A DNA stretch of 64,000 nucleotides, taken from assembly GCA_026418295.1 (NCBI GenBank), contig JAOABP010000004.1, positions 62,001 to 126,000 of the forward strand. Direction: 5' to 3'. Numbering within the stretch: position 1 is the first letter of the stretch; the number at the start of each line of letters is the position of its first letter. A model generated the notes under the pieces. It was given only the letters and a program-made list of their open reading frames with translations. It searched no databases and was not told the DNA's origin. Positions 53,688 through 62,644 of the stretch are shown piece after piece. The position numbers and the translations under genes were made by a program. This DNA comes from Caldifarciminota bacterium. Its GTDB lineage: Bacteria; Hydrothermota; Tepidihabitantia; Tepidihabitantales; Tepidihabitantaceae.

Positions 53688-54457
53688 CCGGAGCGGAAGC
53701 GGTTGATATAGGCATAGGCTTCGTGGTGGTGGATCGATTCAAAGCTCTCCACCTCAACCAGATAGCCGGTGATCTGAGGGTGGGCATCAAGCCGCTGTGC
53801 CACCTTGCGCACCACATCCTCAACAAATGCCGGGTTGTCCAGCGCCTGGGCGGTCAGGTGCTTCTCATCCTCCCGCTCCAGGAGCGAATACACCTCGCTC
53901 GAACCGCACTCCTCCAGAAGATCAATCAGGTCCTCAATCCAGACAAACCCCTTGAACTCCACGACCGCCCGGATCTCAGCCCGCTGGTTGTGCCCGCCTC
54001 TGCCGGACATCTCCCTGGAGCAGGGGCAGAGGGTCGTTACCGGCACCGCCACTCCGAGCCGGAGCACAAACCGGTCGCTCAGGCTGGCGCTGATCCAGCA
54101 CCGGTAGTCCATCTGGGAACGGACCCCGGAAACCGGCGCGCACTTCTCCACAAAGTAGGGAAACTCCATCTCGAGATGGGCAGAGTTGGCGCCGAGCCGT
54201 TCCCGCATCTCCTTGAGAATCGTGCCCAGCTTGTGGACATCGATCTCCCGGTGATACCGGTTGAGGATCTCAACAAACCTGCCCATGAAGGTGCCGCGCT
54301 GCTCCTTGGGCAGATCAACAAACATGCTGATTGTGGCGATCGTGTGCTGACGGTTGTGCGCCTTGTCCAGAAGGACGATCGGATAGCGCAGGTTCTTGAC
54401 CCCGACCTTGTCAATCGGAATCGAACCCTCAGGCTGCTGCCTGCGGATGTCCTCCAT
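53684..54457 (-). CDS. folE2: GTP cyclohydrolase FolE2 (type IB)
   Basis: 257 residues. FolE2 converts GTP to dihydroneopterin triphosphate for folate, and supplies queuosine synthesis. Family signatures are IDKVGVKNLRYPIVL, TISMFVDLPKEQRGTFMGRFVEI, LCPCSREMSGRGGHNQRAE (metal-site Cys and His region) and the C-terminal SFESIHHHEAYA. Use of the zinc-independent type IB enzyme often goes with metal limitation. It is flanked by a threonine-dehydrogenase-like gene (9 nt upstream) and an amidotransferase gene (overlapping). Confidence 0.94.
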   Translation of the reverse strand: MEDIRRQQPEGSIPIDKVGVKNLRYPIVLLDKAHNRQHTIATISMFVDLPKEQRGTFMGRFVEILNRYHREIDVHKLGTILKEMRERLGANSAHLEMEFPYFVEKCAPVSGVRSQMDYRCWISASLSDRFVLRLGVAVPVTTLCPCSREMSGRGGHNQRAEIRAVVEFKGFVWIEDLIDLLEECGSSEVYSLLEREDEKHLTAQALDNPAFVEDVVRKVAQRLDAHPQITGYLVEVESFESIHHHEAYAYINRFRSG

Positions 54458-54466
54458 CAGTCAGGG

Positions 54467-55468
54467 CTATGCCCCTTCCGGGGGCCAGCCCAGTTTCCCC
54501 TCCTTATGCCTTCTGCCCAGCACCTCAAGCATATCCCTGACCATTGCCGGCAGGTCATAATCGGGCTTCCAGCCCCACTCCTCCCGGGCAGCCGAATCAT
54601 CAATGGACTCGGGCCAGGAGTCGGCGATCTGCTGGCGGAAGTCGGGTTCGTAGGTGACCTCAAAGTCCGGAATGTGCTTTCTGATCTCGGCAGCCAGCTC
54701 GCCCGCGGAAAAGCTCATTGCGGTGACATTGAAGTCGCAGTGGTGCTTGAGCCTCTCCAGTGGTGCCTCAGCAAGCATGATTGTTGATTTGATGCAGTCG
54801 GGCATGTACATCATCGGCAGGCGGGTATCCTCCCGGAGGAAGCATTTATAACGCTTGAACTTGATTGCGGCATAGAAGATCTCAACCGCATAATCGGTCG
54901 TGCCACCACCCGGCAGGGTAACATTGGAGATGATGCCCGGATAGCGCAGTCCGCGCACATCCAGACCGAAGCGCCGGAAGTAGTAGTCACCGAGCAGTTC
55001 ACCCGCCACCTTGGTGATGCCATACATCGTCCTCGGTTTGAGAATCGTCTCATTGGGGGTATTCTTGCGCGGGGTCTCGGGTCCGAACACCGCAATCGAG
55101 CTGGGCACAATCACCCGAGCCATGTTGTGCTCCCGCGCCACCTCGAGCACATTATAGAGCCCGTTGATATTCACATCCCAGGCGAGCTGAGGATTTTTCT
55201 CACCGGCTGCGGACAGAATCGCTGCCAGATGGAAAATGGTGTCAATATTGTGCTTTCTTACCACCTCCTCAATCGTCTCCCGCTTCGCAACATCAATAAA
55301 GTAGAATGGTCCGGACTCCAGCAGTTCCCTGCTCGGCTGGGTCTTTCTGCCGGTGGCGATCACATTTTCCGCCCCGTAACGCTGACGGAGCGCCAGCGTC
55401 AGCTCCGAACCGATCTGACCGACTGCGCCGGTCACCAGTATCTTCTTCATTGGTCTGGTCTGACTCAT
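54467..55468 (-). CDS. NAD-dependent epimerase-type L-threonine 3-dehydrogenase
   Basis: About 333 residues from ATG 55468, preceded by AAAGGAG; the track's GTG lies three codons upstream. An extended SDR with VTGAVGQIGSELTLALR (glycine-rich NAD site), VPSSIAVFGP with the catalytic Ser region and MYGITKVAGE with the YxxxK pair. RYPGIISNVTLPGGGTTDYAVEIFY matches the short-chain threonine dehydrogenase branch. The expected product is 2-amino-3-ketobutyrate; no kbl partner is adjacent. It could also be another epimerase, but the motif match is good. Confidence 0.85.
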   Translation of the reverse strand: MSQTRPMKKILVTGAVGQIGSELTLALRQRYGAENVIATGRKTQPSRELLESGPFYFIDVAKRETIEEVVRKHNIDTIFHLAAILSAAGEKNPQLAWDVNINGLYNVLEVAREHNMARVIVPSSIAVFGPETPRKNTPNETILKPRTMYGITKVAGELLGDYYFRRFGLDVRGLRYPGIISNVTLPGGGTTDYAVEIFYAAIKFKRYKCFLREDTRLPMMYMPDCIKSTIMLAEAPLERLKHHCDFNVTAMSFSAGELAAEIRKHIPDFEVTYEPDFRQQIADSWPESIDDSAAREEWGWKPDYDLPAMVRDMLEVLGRRHKEGKLGWPPEGA

Positions 55469-55504
55469 TCTGATCACTCCTTTTCTGGTTATCTTTGTTT
55501 CAAA

Positions 55505-55532
55505 ATATTAACATCAGCCCCTGACAATGCAA
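55505..55532 (-). promoter_or_regulatory. Possible promoter of tdh-like/folE2 unit
   Basis: TTGCAT (55532-55527), a 16-nt spacer and TAATAT (55510-55505) on the minus strand, back to back with the tRNA promoter that begins at 55536. Confidence 0.4.
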
Positions 55533-55535
55533 GAG

Positions 55536-55564
55536 TGGACAAACGGTCCGGAAATTGCTATACT
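55536..55564 (+). promoter_or_regulatory. Promoter of the tRNA-His/Arg/Lys-protease unit
   Basis: TGGACA (55536-55541), a 17-nt spacer and TATACT (55559-55564), 20 nt before tRNA-His. Confidence 0.65.
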
Positions 55565-55584
55565 CTGAAAAAATTGAGTCGCAC

Positions 55585-55660
55585 GGTGAGTGTAGCTCAA
55601 TTAGGTCAGAGCACCTGACTGTGGCTCAGGATGTTGGGGGTTCGAGTCCCCTCACTCACC
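55585..55660 (+). tRNA. tRNA-His (GTG)
   Basis: Complete cloverleaf with an 8-bp acceptor stem (GGTGAGTG/CACTCACC), so the G-1:C73 pair special to tRNA-His is encoded. The anticodon loop is CTGTGGC, giving GTG; the T-arm is GGGGGTTCGAGTCCCC. No CCA is encoded. Confidence 0.95.
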
Positions 55661-55671
55661 CTCAAATGAAT

Positions 55672-55745
55672 GCGTCCGTAGCTCAACTGGATAGAGCGCC
55701 GGGCTTCGAACCCGTAGGCTGCGCGTTCGAGTCGCGCCGGGCGCA
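55672..55745 (+). tRNA. tRNA-Arg (TCG)
   Basis: Acceptor GCGTCCG pairs with CGGGCGC (one G-T), D-arm AGCTCAACTGGATAGAGC, anticodon loop CTTCGAA (TCG) and T-arm GCGCGTTCGAGTCGCGC. Discriminator A; CCA not encoded. Confidence 0.95.
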
Positions 55746-55765
55746 GATGAAAAATGGTAATTTGT

Positions 55766-55839
55766 GCCCCGCTAGCTCAACCTGGCAGAGCAACGGATTC
55801 TTAATCCGTGGGTTGCAGGTTCAATTCCTGCGCGGGGTA
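55766..55839 (+). tRNA. tRNA-Lys (CTT)
   Basis: Acceptor GCCCCGC/GCGGGGT, D-arm AGCTCAACCTGGCAGAGC, anticodon loop TTCTTAA (CTT) and T-arm GCAGGTTCAATTCCTGC. Discriminator A; CCA not encoded. Its 3' end is 8 nt before the protease ATG. Confidence 0.95.
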
Positions 55840-55847
55840 TAGAATTA

Positions 55848-58685
55848 ATGCATCTTTTTCTGCTGCTTTTCCTTCCGGCAACAGTTGAACTGGTCCGCAT
55901 TCCGGTCAAGTCCGCACCGCCGGAAATCTCCACCAGCCGGGTCTGGGTATTCTTCACTGACAAGGGAATATTCAATCAGTCACAGTATCAGCAGGCGCTT
56001 GCTGACCTCTACCGGACCGCACCCCTGCCCCAGCGGGAGCGCCGGGCACGGGAACCGCTCGCCGGCTTTGACTTTGATGACCTGCCGGTCCGGCAGGATT
56101 ATATCCGGGAAATTGAGGCGCTGGGCGCCCGGCTGCGCACTGTGTCCCGCTGGCTGAATGCTGCCAGCTTTGAAATGCCACCGGAGCTGGTAGCAAGAGT
56201 TTACCAGCTTCCTTATGTTTATGATATCCGTCCCGTTGCCCGAAGAACCGAGACCGACTTTGACCTGACAGTCCCGCTTGCCCAGCCGGAATCACATCGC
56301 AAATCCCGCTCCCTTGACACCGCTGATGCCCACCGGTTCTACGGCGCTGCCTGGGATCAGGCGCAGATGCTTGGAGTGCCGGAACTTTTTTATCAGGGCT
56401 GGTTCGGCACCGGCGTCAAACTGGCGCTCTTTGACACCGGACTGAAGCTCAAAAACCAGGCGGTCCGGCGGCTCCGGATCTGGCGGCAGTATGACTTTCT
56501 TTCCGGGGACAATTTTTATATCCGGCATTCAGGAGCAGCAGAGGTTATTCCCCAACTGCGTTACCTCGGTCTGGTCAGAGACCCGGCACTGGGGGACAAC
56601 GGCCGTCTTGCCCTGCTTGCCTTTGTTGCTGACAGTTTCAATTACAGCTACGGTCTGCCCGCACGGGCGGTCTTCTTCTCATTTTCAACCGATCGGGGCA
56701 GAAACTGGAGCCTGCCCCAGCTGACCTTTCTTTCCCGCCCCTATTATTATACCTGCGAGAATCTGCAGCTGGTCTGCCGGGATTCGGTTTTTTATCTGGC
56801 GTTCAATGAAGTTGACCTGCATCCCGGCGCAGCTCCCACCTGTTATCTCGGCTATTTCATTAATGACCGCTGGCAGAACCGCCAGACCCTGGGGCAGGGT
56901 AAACAGCCCAGCCTGGCAATTTACGCCGATACCCTGTATGTCATCTGGCTGAAAACCGATTCGGTGCTCTCTTTCCGCAAGGGGCTGATTTCCACTCCCG
57001 CACCCAGCTGGCTCCTCTCTACAGAAATCACCCATGACCAGCCGCTTGCTGAACCCCGGCTCAGCGCCGGACCTGAGGGCAGAATCAACCTCCTTGTCCG
57101 GGAGAAAAATAACGGCAGGGTCCTGCAGTTTTATTCCACTGATGGCGGTGTCAGCTTCAATTCCGATGGAGAACTGACTGCTGGCAGTGCCGTTCACCTG
57201 AAACTTTTTACGGTTGACAGCCATGACTCCCTGCGTCTGCTCCTTTATCAGGATCAAAGCAGTCCGGCACGAACCAGATTGAATCTGCTCCGTTCCTTTG
57301 ATTTTGGTGCCACCTGGTCCTCTCCGATGACCATTGACTCCGCCAGCTCATTCGGGGATTATACTCTGAGCCGCACCAGCAATGGTCTGACCCTTGTTTA
57401 CGAATCCGGCGGCATGCTCTATCAACGGACCGCCCCGGACCCGGACATGAACTGGTCTGCCTCTGAACCGGTTGATACCACCGGTTTCTGCTACTCCCCA
57501 CTGGCTGCCCCGGATAACAGCTTCATCCTCTGGTTCCGCCGGGGTGATGAAATCGCAGTCTGGGAAGACTCTGACACACTGAAGTTCTCCTATGACCAGC
57601 CCAATCACGGCACCAGAATGGCTTCACTGATTGCCGGTTATCAGCCCTATTCCATGATGGGCATTGCGCCCGGAGTTGACCTGATTGTCGCCAAAACCGA
57701 GTATTACAAGACCTCCGGCAACCGGGGTTATGAATATAACATGGAGGAGGACACCTACATTCAGGCACTGGAGTGGGTGGAAAGGTGCGGTGCAGATATC
57801 GTTTCCACATCGCTTGGCTATCGGGGCTGGTACCGGGATGAGCATTTTGATGGCAGAACCGCACCGGTCTCAATCGCCTGCGAGCTGGCAGCCCGCCGCG
57901 GGCTCGTCATCGTCACCGCGATGGGTAACCGGGATACAACCGAATATCCCTGGCCCCGGCCTTATATTACCGCACCTGGTGATGCAGAACATGTGATTAC
58001 CTGCGGCGGAGTTGAAAAGAACCTTACCCCCTGGCGCGGAACCGGCACCGGACCAACCGCCGATGGCAGAATCAAACCCGATCTGGTAGCGCTGGCAGAT
58101 ACCGTTGCGGTTGCAGCACCGGATTCGGAAAACTTCCTTGAAGGCAGCGTTGGCACCTCCTGTGCTACCGCTCTGATTGCCGGCTGCTGTGCCCTGCTCA
58201 AGGAGGCACACCCGGAATGGAATGCAGAATCAATCCGGGTTGCACTGTATTCGACTGCCTCCCGTGCTGTGAAAAGCTGCACCTTCGGTTATGGCGTGCC
58301 CCGTGTTGACTCCGCCTTCAGGAGATATCCGCCATCACCCAAGGCTCAGCCCAGTCCGGAGGATCGGATCGCACTCATTTACCCCAACCCGTTTATTACC
58401 GGGGAAAACCCGAAGGTTTACTTTGCCATTAATCTCAGCCGGGTCACCCCGGACGCCCGGATCACCATCTATACCACCAGCGGCGTCAGGGTTAAAACGG
58501 TTCAGCTCAACACCGCCAGAATGCCGACCCCGGGACGGTACTTCACTTCTGCGGAACTGGAAGGAATCAATGCCTGCTGGGACGGGTCAGATGAATCCGG
58601 AAAACCTGCCGGCTCCGGTATATATCTGGCGGTGCTGGAAACCACATTTGGACGGTCCATCGCCCGATTTGCCCTTGTGCGCTGA
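55848..58685 (+). CDS. Secreted S8 subtilase with sialidase-like insert and C-terminal sorting domain
   Basis: 945 residues with a signal peptide (MHLFLLLFLPATVEL). The catalytic triad is D196 (LALFDTGLK), H587 (NHGTRMASLIAG) and S771 (GTSCATALIAGC). Between Asp and His, usually some 40-70 residues apart, lies an insert of roughly 340 residues with three Asp-box motifs (STDRGRNW, STDGGVSF, SFDFGATW), as in sialidase/BNR propellers. The last about 90 residues form a FlgD-Ig/sorting domain (YPNPFITGENPKVYFAINL, WDGSDESGKPAGSGIYLAVLE). The ATG is 8 nt after tRNA-Lys, with no ribosome binding site and no separate promoter seen. Confidence 0.88.
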   Translation: MHLFLLLFLPATVELVRIPVKSAPPEISTSRVWVFFTDKGIFNQSQYQQALADLYRTAPLPQRERRAREPLAGFDFDDLPVRQDYIREIEALGARLRTVSRWLNAASFEMPPELVARVYQLPYVYDIRPVARRTETDFDLTVPLAQPESHRKSRSLDTADAHRFYGAAWDQAQMLGVPELFYQGWFGTGVKLALFDTGLKLKNQAVRRLRIWRQYDFLSGDNFYIRHSGAAEVIPQLRYLGLVRDPALGDNGRLALLAFVADSFNYSYGLPARAVFFSFSTDRGRNWSLPQLTFLSRPYYYTCENLQLVCRDSVFYLAFNEVDLHPGAAPTCYLGYFINDRWQNRQTLGQGKQPSLAIYADTLYVIWLKTDSVLSFRKGLISTPAPSWLLSTEITHDQPLAEPRLSAGPEGRINLLVREKNNGRVLQFYSTDGGVSFNSDGELTAGSAVHLKLFTVDSHDSLRLLLYQDQSSPARTRLNLLRSFDFGATWSSPMTIDSASSFGDYTLSRTSNGLTLVYESGGMLYQRTAPDPDMNWSASEPVDTTGFCYSPLAAPDNSFILWFRRGDEIAVWEDSDTLKFSYDQPNHGTRMASLIAGYQPYSMMGIAPGVDLIVAKTEYYKTSGNRGYEYNMEEDTYIQALEWVERCGADIVSTSLGYRGWYRDEHFDGRTAPVSIACELAARRGLVIVTAMGNRDTTEYPWPRPYITAPGDAEHVITCGGVEKNLTPWRGTGTGPTADGRIKPDLVALADTVAVAAPDSENFLEGSVGTSCATALIAGCCALLKEAHPEWNAESIRVALYSTASRAVKSCTFGYGVPRVDSAFRRYPPSPKAQPSPEDRIALIYPNPFITGENPKVYFAINLSRVTPDARITIYTTSGVRVKTVQLNTARMPTPGRYFTSAELEGINACWDGSDESGKPAGSGIYLAVLETTFGRSIARFALVR

Positions 58686-58687
58686 AC

Positions 58688-58716
58688 TTGATTTGTATTT
58701 TTCTCTTTGCTATATT
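58688..58716 (+). promoter_or_regulatory. Promoter of tRNA-Asn
   Basis: TTGATT (58688-58693), a 17-nt spacer and TATATT (58711-58716), 9 nt before the tRNA. Confidence 0.6.
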
Positions 58717-58725
58717 TAATCAGAT

Positions 58726-58798
58726 TCCAGCGTAGCTCAATGGGTAGAGCATCCGGCTGTTAACCGGAGGGTCGCAGGTTCGAGCCCTGCCGCTGGAG
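58726..58798 (+). tRNA. tRNA-Asn (GTT)
   Basis: Acceptor TCCAGCG/CGCTGGA, D-arm AGCTCAATGGGTAGAGC, anticodon loop CTGTTAA (GTT) and T-arm GCAGGTTCGAGCCCTGC. Discriminator G; CCA not encoded. Confidence 0.96.
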
Positions 58799-58807
58799 TA
58801 AAAAACA

Positions 58808-58836
58808 GAAGGGGCTGCCTCTGGGGCAGCCCCTTC
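58808..58836. terminator. Bidirectional rho-independent terminator
   Basis: A 12-bp perfect stem GAAGGGGCTGCC/GGCAGCCCCTTC with a 5-nt loop. It is followed by GCTTTT on the plus strand (ends tRNA-Asn) and by TGTTTTTT on the minus strand (ends the Kelch gene). Confidence 0.85.
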
Positions 58837-58857
58837 GCTTTTATCCGCAGGAAGCGG

Positions 58858-61476
58858 TTACTGCAGGAGTAACGCCTTGGCGGAAACCGAGTTGCCGTTG
58901 ATGGACAGACGATAGAAGTAGGTCCCGGCAGCAACCCGTCTGCCCGCCGCATCCCGGCGGTCCCAGGTCACCGTCTGATTTCCTGCATCTACCGTGCCGT
59001 CAACCAGTGTGCGCACCAGTGAACCGGTTGCATCATAAACACTCAGATTGACATTGCTGCGCGCCGGCACACTGTAGCTGATCCGGCAGAACTCGCGGAC
59101 CAGGGTCGGCTTGACGCTCTCAATCCCTTCCCAGCTGATACTCGGCTTGCCTTCCTCAATGCCGGTCAGGGCAATAACACCCTTCTGGACATTGGGCAGA
59201 ATTCCAGGAGTTGTGTTATAACCGCCTGCCACCCAGATGAAGTTACCCGAGATTGAACCGCCATGGGAACGGGTCGCGGTCAGCAGCGCCCGGTCCTGAG
59301 TCCAGGTGTGGCTGTTGACATCATACCGCCAGCAGGTATTAACAATCGTGCCTGCCCGATAGCCGCCGAACACATAGATAAAGGTACCGCCGGAATAGGA
59401 GTAGGTAACCGCCCTGCCCCAGCCCAGCCGGTCCGGCATGGAATCAGTTGCCACGGTCCAGGTATTGCCGAGCACCGAATACTTCCAGACGGTGCCGCGG
59501 GTTGAGGTGTAATCATTGGTTGACATACCGCCGATCACATAGATGGTATCACCGACCCGGGCAACCATCGCATTGCGCCGCACTTCAGGCATATTCGCCA
59601 TTGCGCTCCAGGCATTAGTGCTCGGGTCATAGCGGTAGCAGTTGTTGATCGGTCCGCCGGTTCCATCCGGTGAACCGCCAAAGCAGTAGACCCAGCCGGA
59701 GTCCGCATACTCACCCAGCGAATAGTAAAGCAGATTTGACTGTGGCATCGCGGTTGCCGAAGTCCAGGTATTGGCACCAAGATCCAGTTTCGTCAGGTTG
59801 TTGTAAAAGCCCGAACCGGAACTGCCACCACCAACCCAGATCACATCGCCAATCCGCACCGCATCATGGTTGTGTACACCGGCACCACCGCCCGCAGGAT
59901 GGGTTAAACCGGTTGACCAGGTATGGGTCACGGTATCATAAATCATATCCGAAGGATGTGAAGTATGAGTAAAGCAGTTACCGCAGATCACATGCAGTCT
60001 GCCCTGAGCATCATTGACACAGGCGGTCCGGCTTACCCGGTCGGGCTGGATGGTATCGCTCTGATACCAGTCAATTGAATACTGCATCACCTGCGCAGTT
60101 CCCCGCAGGGTATCATTAGTCCGCGATTCGTCGCCGGAGAGGTCGGTAAACATGGTAACATTGTAGGTTCCACCTACCGCCCGCCACTGAGGTGAAAAGT
60201 CCACATCTGCGGTCGCCCCCGGTGCCAGCGGTCCGGCATAGGTGGCACTCTGATTATAGACTCTTGTTCCTGCCGAATCAATCCAGCAGTAAACCGGAAT
60301 GTTGGACTGGGCATTGGTGCCGAAGTTCTTGATTTTCGCTCTTGGAGTCACATTCCCCGGAACAATCACGCTTCCCGGTGCCACAATCTGGATTACACCG
60401 ACATCATTCGCATTGCCGGTTGCCAGCACCTCATACTGACAGGTGTCGGTCGGTGTAAACCCGCCAATCGAACCGCCGTAAACCACTGCCTTGCCATCAG
60501 CATTGCCAACCCCGGTGCCGCGGTAAACCGGCAGCAGAACATCAGGCGTAACCGTCCAGGTCCGGGTTCCGAAATCAAAATACTGGCAGGTATCCATCAG
60601 CGCAACCATCTCCCGCACACCTGAAGCGACAAACATCGTCTGCCCCACGACACCGCTTGCTGCTGCCCAGGTGGCAATCGGAAGTCGCGGAAAGATGGTA
60701 GTATCAACTGTCCAGGTGTTGGAAACCGGGTCATAAAATTCAGAATGGGTAGTAGCCACATTGTTAACATTACCGCCGGTAACCCAGATGGTATCATGAT
60801 AGACACAGCCCATCGCAAACACCCGTCCCTGATTCATATCCGCAACCCGGGACCAGCCACTGCCCGGAGTATAACAGTAGACTTCGCGAGTCGGGCTGGT
60901 AGCGCCCGGCTGATTGCAACCGCTGATGTAATACAGCTTACCACGGCAGGCAAATACGAGTGGCTGCCAGTTATAGGTAGTGCCGGTGAATGGTCCGGGT
61001 CCGCTCGTCCAGGTATTTGTGCTGATGCAGTACTTGAACATCGTATCCACGGTAGCGCCTACAGTATAAGAATAACCGCTGCAGTAATAAAGTGTGTCAC
61101 CGATAATGGCAGCTCCGCCGTTACTGATATCCATCGGACAGGGTGCCAGCGTCTGCCAGGTGGTTGACCCGACCTGATGGCGGTAGAGTGCGTTGCTTGT
61201 GCCATAGCCGGCAAGGACATAGACATAATTGCCGTCAGTGGCACAGGCATTGTCCATCATCCTGCCCGGCATTTCGCTGTGGTAAAGCCAGGCATCAGTT
61301 GGCAGCTGGGTCTTCACCGTTCCCCAGACATAATCGTTTGAGCCATAGGTGCCATAATACAGTTTCACCTTCTGGGGCTCGCCTTGGCTCACATCGCTCG
61401 TGGTCACCTCCGGACCGGCAGCCAGTGCCAGTGCCAGCACGCTGACCAGAGTCAGTATTGCGACCTTGTGTTTCAT
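58858..61476 (-). CDS. Secreted Kelch-repeat protein with CARDB-like and FlgD-Ig domains
   Basis: 872 residues with a signal peptide (MKHKVAILTLVSVLALALAAG). Two sets of Kelch repeats (VYVLAGYGTSNALYRHQVGSTTWQTL, YVIGGMSTNDYTSTRGTVWKYSV, WVAGGYNTTPGILPNVQKG) flank a CARDB-like Ig domain around residues 370-460 (VGVIQIVAPGSVIVPGNVTPRAKIKN). The C-terminus (NLSVYDATGSLVRTLV, WDRRDAAGRRVAAGTYFYRL) is the FlgD-Ig/sorting type. GAGGAGG precedes the ATG. It probably is a large surface protein with two propellers. It ends at a strong shared terminator. Confidence 0.85.
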   Translation of the reverse strand: MKHKVAILTLVSVLALALAAGPEVTTSDVSQGEPQKVKLYYGTYGSNDYVWGTVKTQLPTDAWLYHSEMPGRMMDNACATDGNYVYVLAGYGTSNALYRHQVGSTTWQTLAPCPMDISNGGAAIIGDTLYYCSGYSYTVGATVDTMFKYCISTNTWTSGPGPFTGTTYNWQPLVFACRGKLYYISGCNQPGATSPTREVYCYTPGSGWSRVADMNQGRVFAMGCVYHDTIWVTGGNVNNVATTHSEFYDPVSNTWTVDTTIFPRLPIATWAAASGVVGQTMFVASGVREMVALMDTCQYFDFGTRTWTVTPDVLLPVYRGTGVGNADGKAVVYGGSIGGFTPTDTCQYEVLATGNANDVGVIQIVAPGSVIVPGNVTPRAKIKNFGTNAQSNIPVYCWIDSAGTRVYNQSATYAGPLAPGATADVDFSPQWRAVGGTYNVTMFTDLSGDESRTNDTLRGTAQVMQYSIDWYQSDTIQPDRVSRTACVNDAQGRLHVICGNCFTHTSHPSDMIYDTVTHTWSTGLTHPAGGGAGVHNHDAVRIGDVIWVGGGSSGSGFYNNLTKLDLGANTWTSATAMPQSNLLYYSLGEYADSGWVYCFGGSPDGTGGPINNCYRYDPSTNAWSAMANMPEVRRNAMVARVGDTIYVIGGMSTNDYTSTRGTVWKYSVLGNTWTVATDSMPDRLGWGRAVTYSYSGGTFIYVFGGYRAGTIVNTCWRYDVNSHTWTQDRALLTATRSHGGSISGNFIWVAGGYNTTPGILPNVQKGVIALTGIEEGKPSISWEGIESVKPTLVREFCRISYSVPARSNVNLSVYDATGSLVRTLVDGTVDAGNQTVTWDRRDAAGRRVAAGTYFYRLSINGNSVSAKALLLQ

Positions 61477-61630
61477 TAACTCCTCCTCGGTCTTTTATTA
61501 TTTTTTTTCCCTATACCTTGGACCTTCCCGCCGACCGCATTGCGGGATGGCCCTTGTGCTGTCGCAGTTAAAACTTAACCTTACCCTGCCCAAAGTCAAG
61601 TTATATCTTCAGCATGCCAATTACAAGTTA

Positions 61631-61658
61631 TTGACAAAAAGACAGGTTTCTATATTGT
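61631..61658 (+). promoter_or_regulatory. Leaderless promoter of the Ycf48-like gene
   Basis: TTGACA (61631-61636), a 16-nt spacer and TATTGT (61653-61658). ATG 61665 lies at the expected transcription start, and a TGA in frame just upstream (61632-61634) rules out a longer N-terminus. Confidence 0.55.
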
Positions 61659-61664
61659 ATATCA

Positions 61665-62570
61665 ATGCCGAACCGGATTAATTCGGTCTTTACGCTGGAG
61701 GATACGCTGATTGCCTATGCGGTCGGTGATAACGGTCTGCTGCTGAAAACGGTTGACGGTGGCGCCACCTGGCAGAAACTTGCGGTCCCGACTGCAGTTA
61801 ATCTCTACAGTGTCTGCTTCCCAGGGCAGGCAATGGTTGGCTATGCCTGTGGTGACAGGGGAACGCTACTTAAAACTGAAGATGAAGGCAGGAGCTGGAA
61901 ACCGCTTTCTGCTCCTGTCACGGTTGATCTGCGGTCAATCAAATTTCCCGTATCACCGGAGGTCGGATTTGTAGCCGGCGACCGCGGCACCGTGCTCCGG
62001 ACCGCCGATTATGGCAGAACCTGGGAAATACTGCCGACCGCTACCGAGGAAAAAATCATGGATATCCACTTTCCCGCTGACGAGCTGACCGGCTATGCGG
62101 TCGGTCTGAATGGCACAATTCTGAAAACCACAACTGGCGGTTCGGTCTGGTTTTCCCAGACCGGGAATGTTAATGGACTGGTAACCAATACGCACTTTAC
62201 CGCGGTTCATTTTCCGGCAGATGATGTGGTCGGATTTGCCACTACCAGTTCCGGCAGGGTGTTCTTTACCCCCAACGGCGGCGAAACCTGGCGTCCTCTG
62301 CCAATTGATTTCGTGCTGCCGCCCCTTTATTCGCTGGACATGCGCCACGACACCATGGCGGGCTTCTGTGTTGGCGCCCAGGGAACGGTGATTCATACCC
62401 TTGATGGCGGAGAGAACTGGGAAAGGATTAACAGCGGGACCACCCGGGATCTGTTTACCATCCGCTTCTTTACCGATGGTCTGATTGGAATTATTGGTGG
62501 CGACGAACTGACCCTTCTGCTCAGCCGGGATTCCGGTTACACCTGGGCACCAGCCACAATTCAAGTTTGA
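61665..62570 (+). CDS. Ycf48-like seven-bladed propeller without signal peptide
   Basis: 301 residues built from seven BNR/Asp-box-like repeats: KTVDGGATWQ, KTEDEGRSWK, RTADYGRTWE, KTTTGGSVWF, FTPNGGETWR, HTLDGGENWE and LSRDSGYTW. Each is preceded by a YAVGDNG-type strand. This matches the Ycf48/HCF136 photosystem-assembly-like family found in many non-photosynthetic bacteria. Unlike most relatives it has no signal peptide or lipobox, so it is probably cytoplasmic. It stands alone between a divergent Kelch gene and acs, with a leaderless-type promoter. Function unknown. Confidence 0.8.
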   Translation: MPNRINSVFTLEDTLIAYAVGDNGLLLKTVDGGATWQKLAVPTAVNLYSVCFPGQAMVGYACGDRGTLLKTEDEGRSWKPLSAPVTVDLRSIKFPVSPEVGFVAGDRGTVLRTADYGRTWEILPTATEEKIMDIHFPADELTGYAVGLNGTILKTTTGGSVWFSQTGNVNGLVTNTHFTAVHFPADDVVGFATTSSGRVFFTPNGGETWRPLPIDFVLPPLYSLDMRHDTMAGFCVGAQGTVIHTLDGGENWERINSGTTRDLFTIRFFTDGLIGIIGGDELTLLLSRDSGYTWAPATIQV

Positions 62571-62575
62571 AATTC

Positions 62576-62603
62576 TTGACACCAATCCTGTTGCCAATAT
62601 ACT
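62576..62603 (+). promoter_or_regulatory. Promoter of acs
   Basis: TTGACA (62576-62581), a 16-nt spacer and TATACT (62598-62603), with a leader of about 35 nt that carries AAAAAGGAGG before ATG 62645. Confidence 0.65.
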
Positions 62604-62644
62604 CAAAATTCCGGACAATTTTATATTAAAAAGGAGGAAACAAT

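Noticed and set aside
53723-54787. 354-aa plus-strand ORF opposite folE2 and tdh
   Set aside because: Long but antisense to two clear genes; its sequence is low-complexity His/Leu/Pro-rich and reflects GC-rich codon bias of the other strand.
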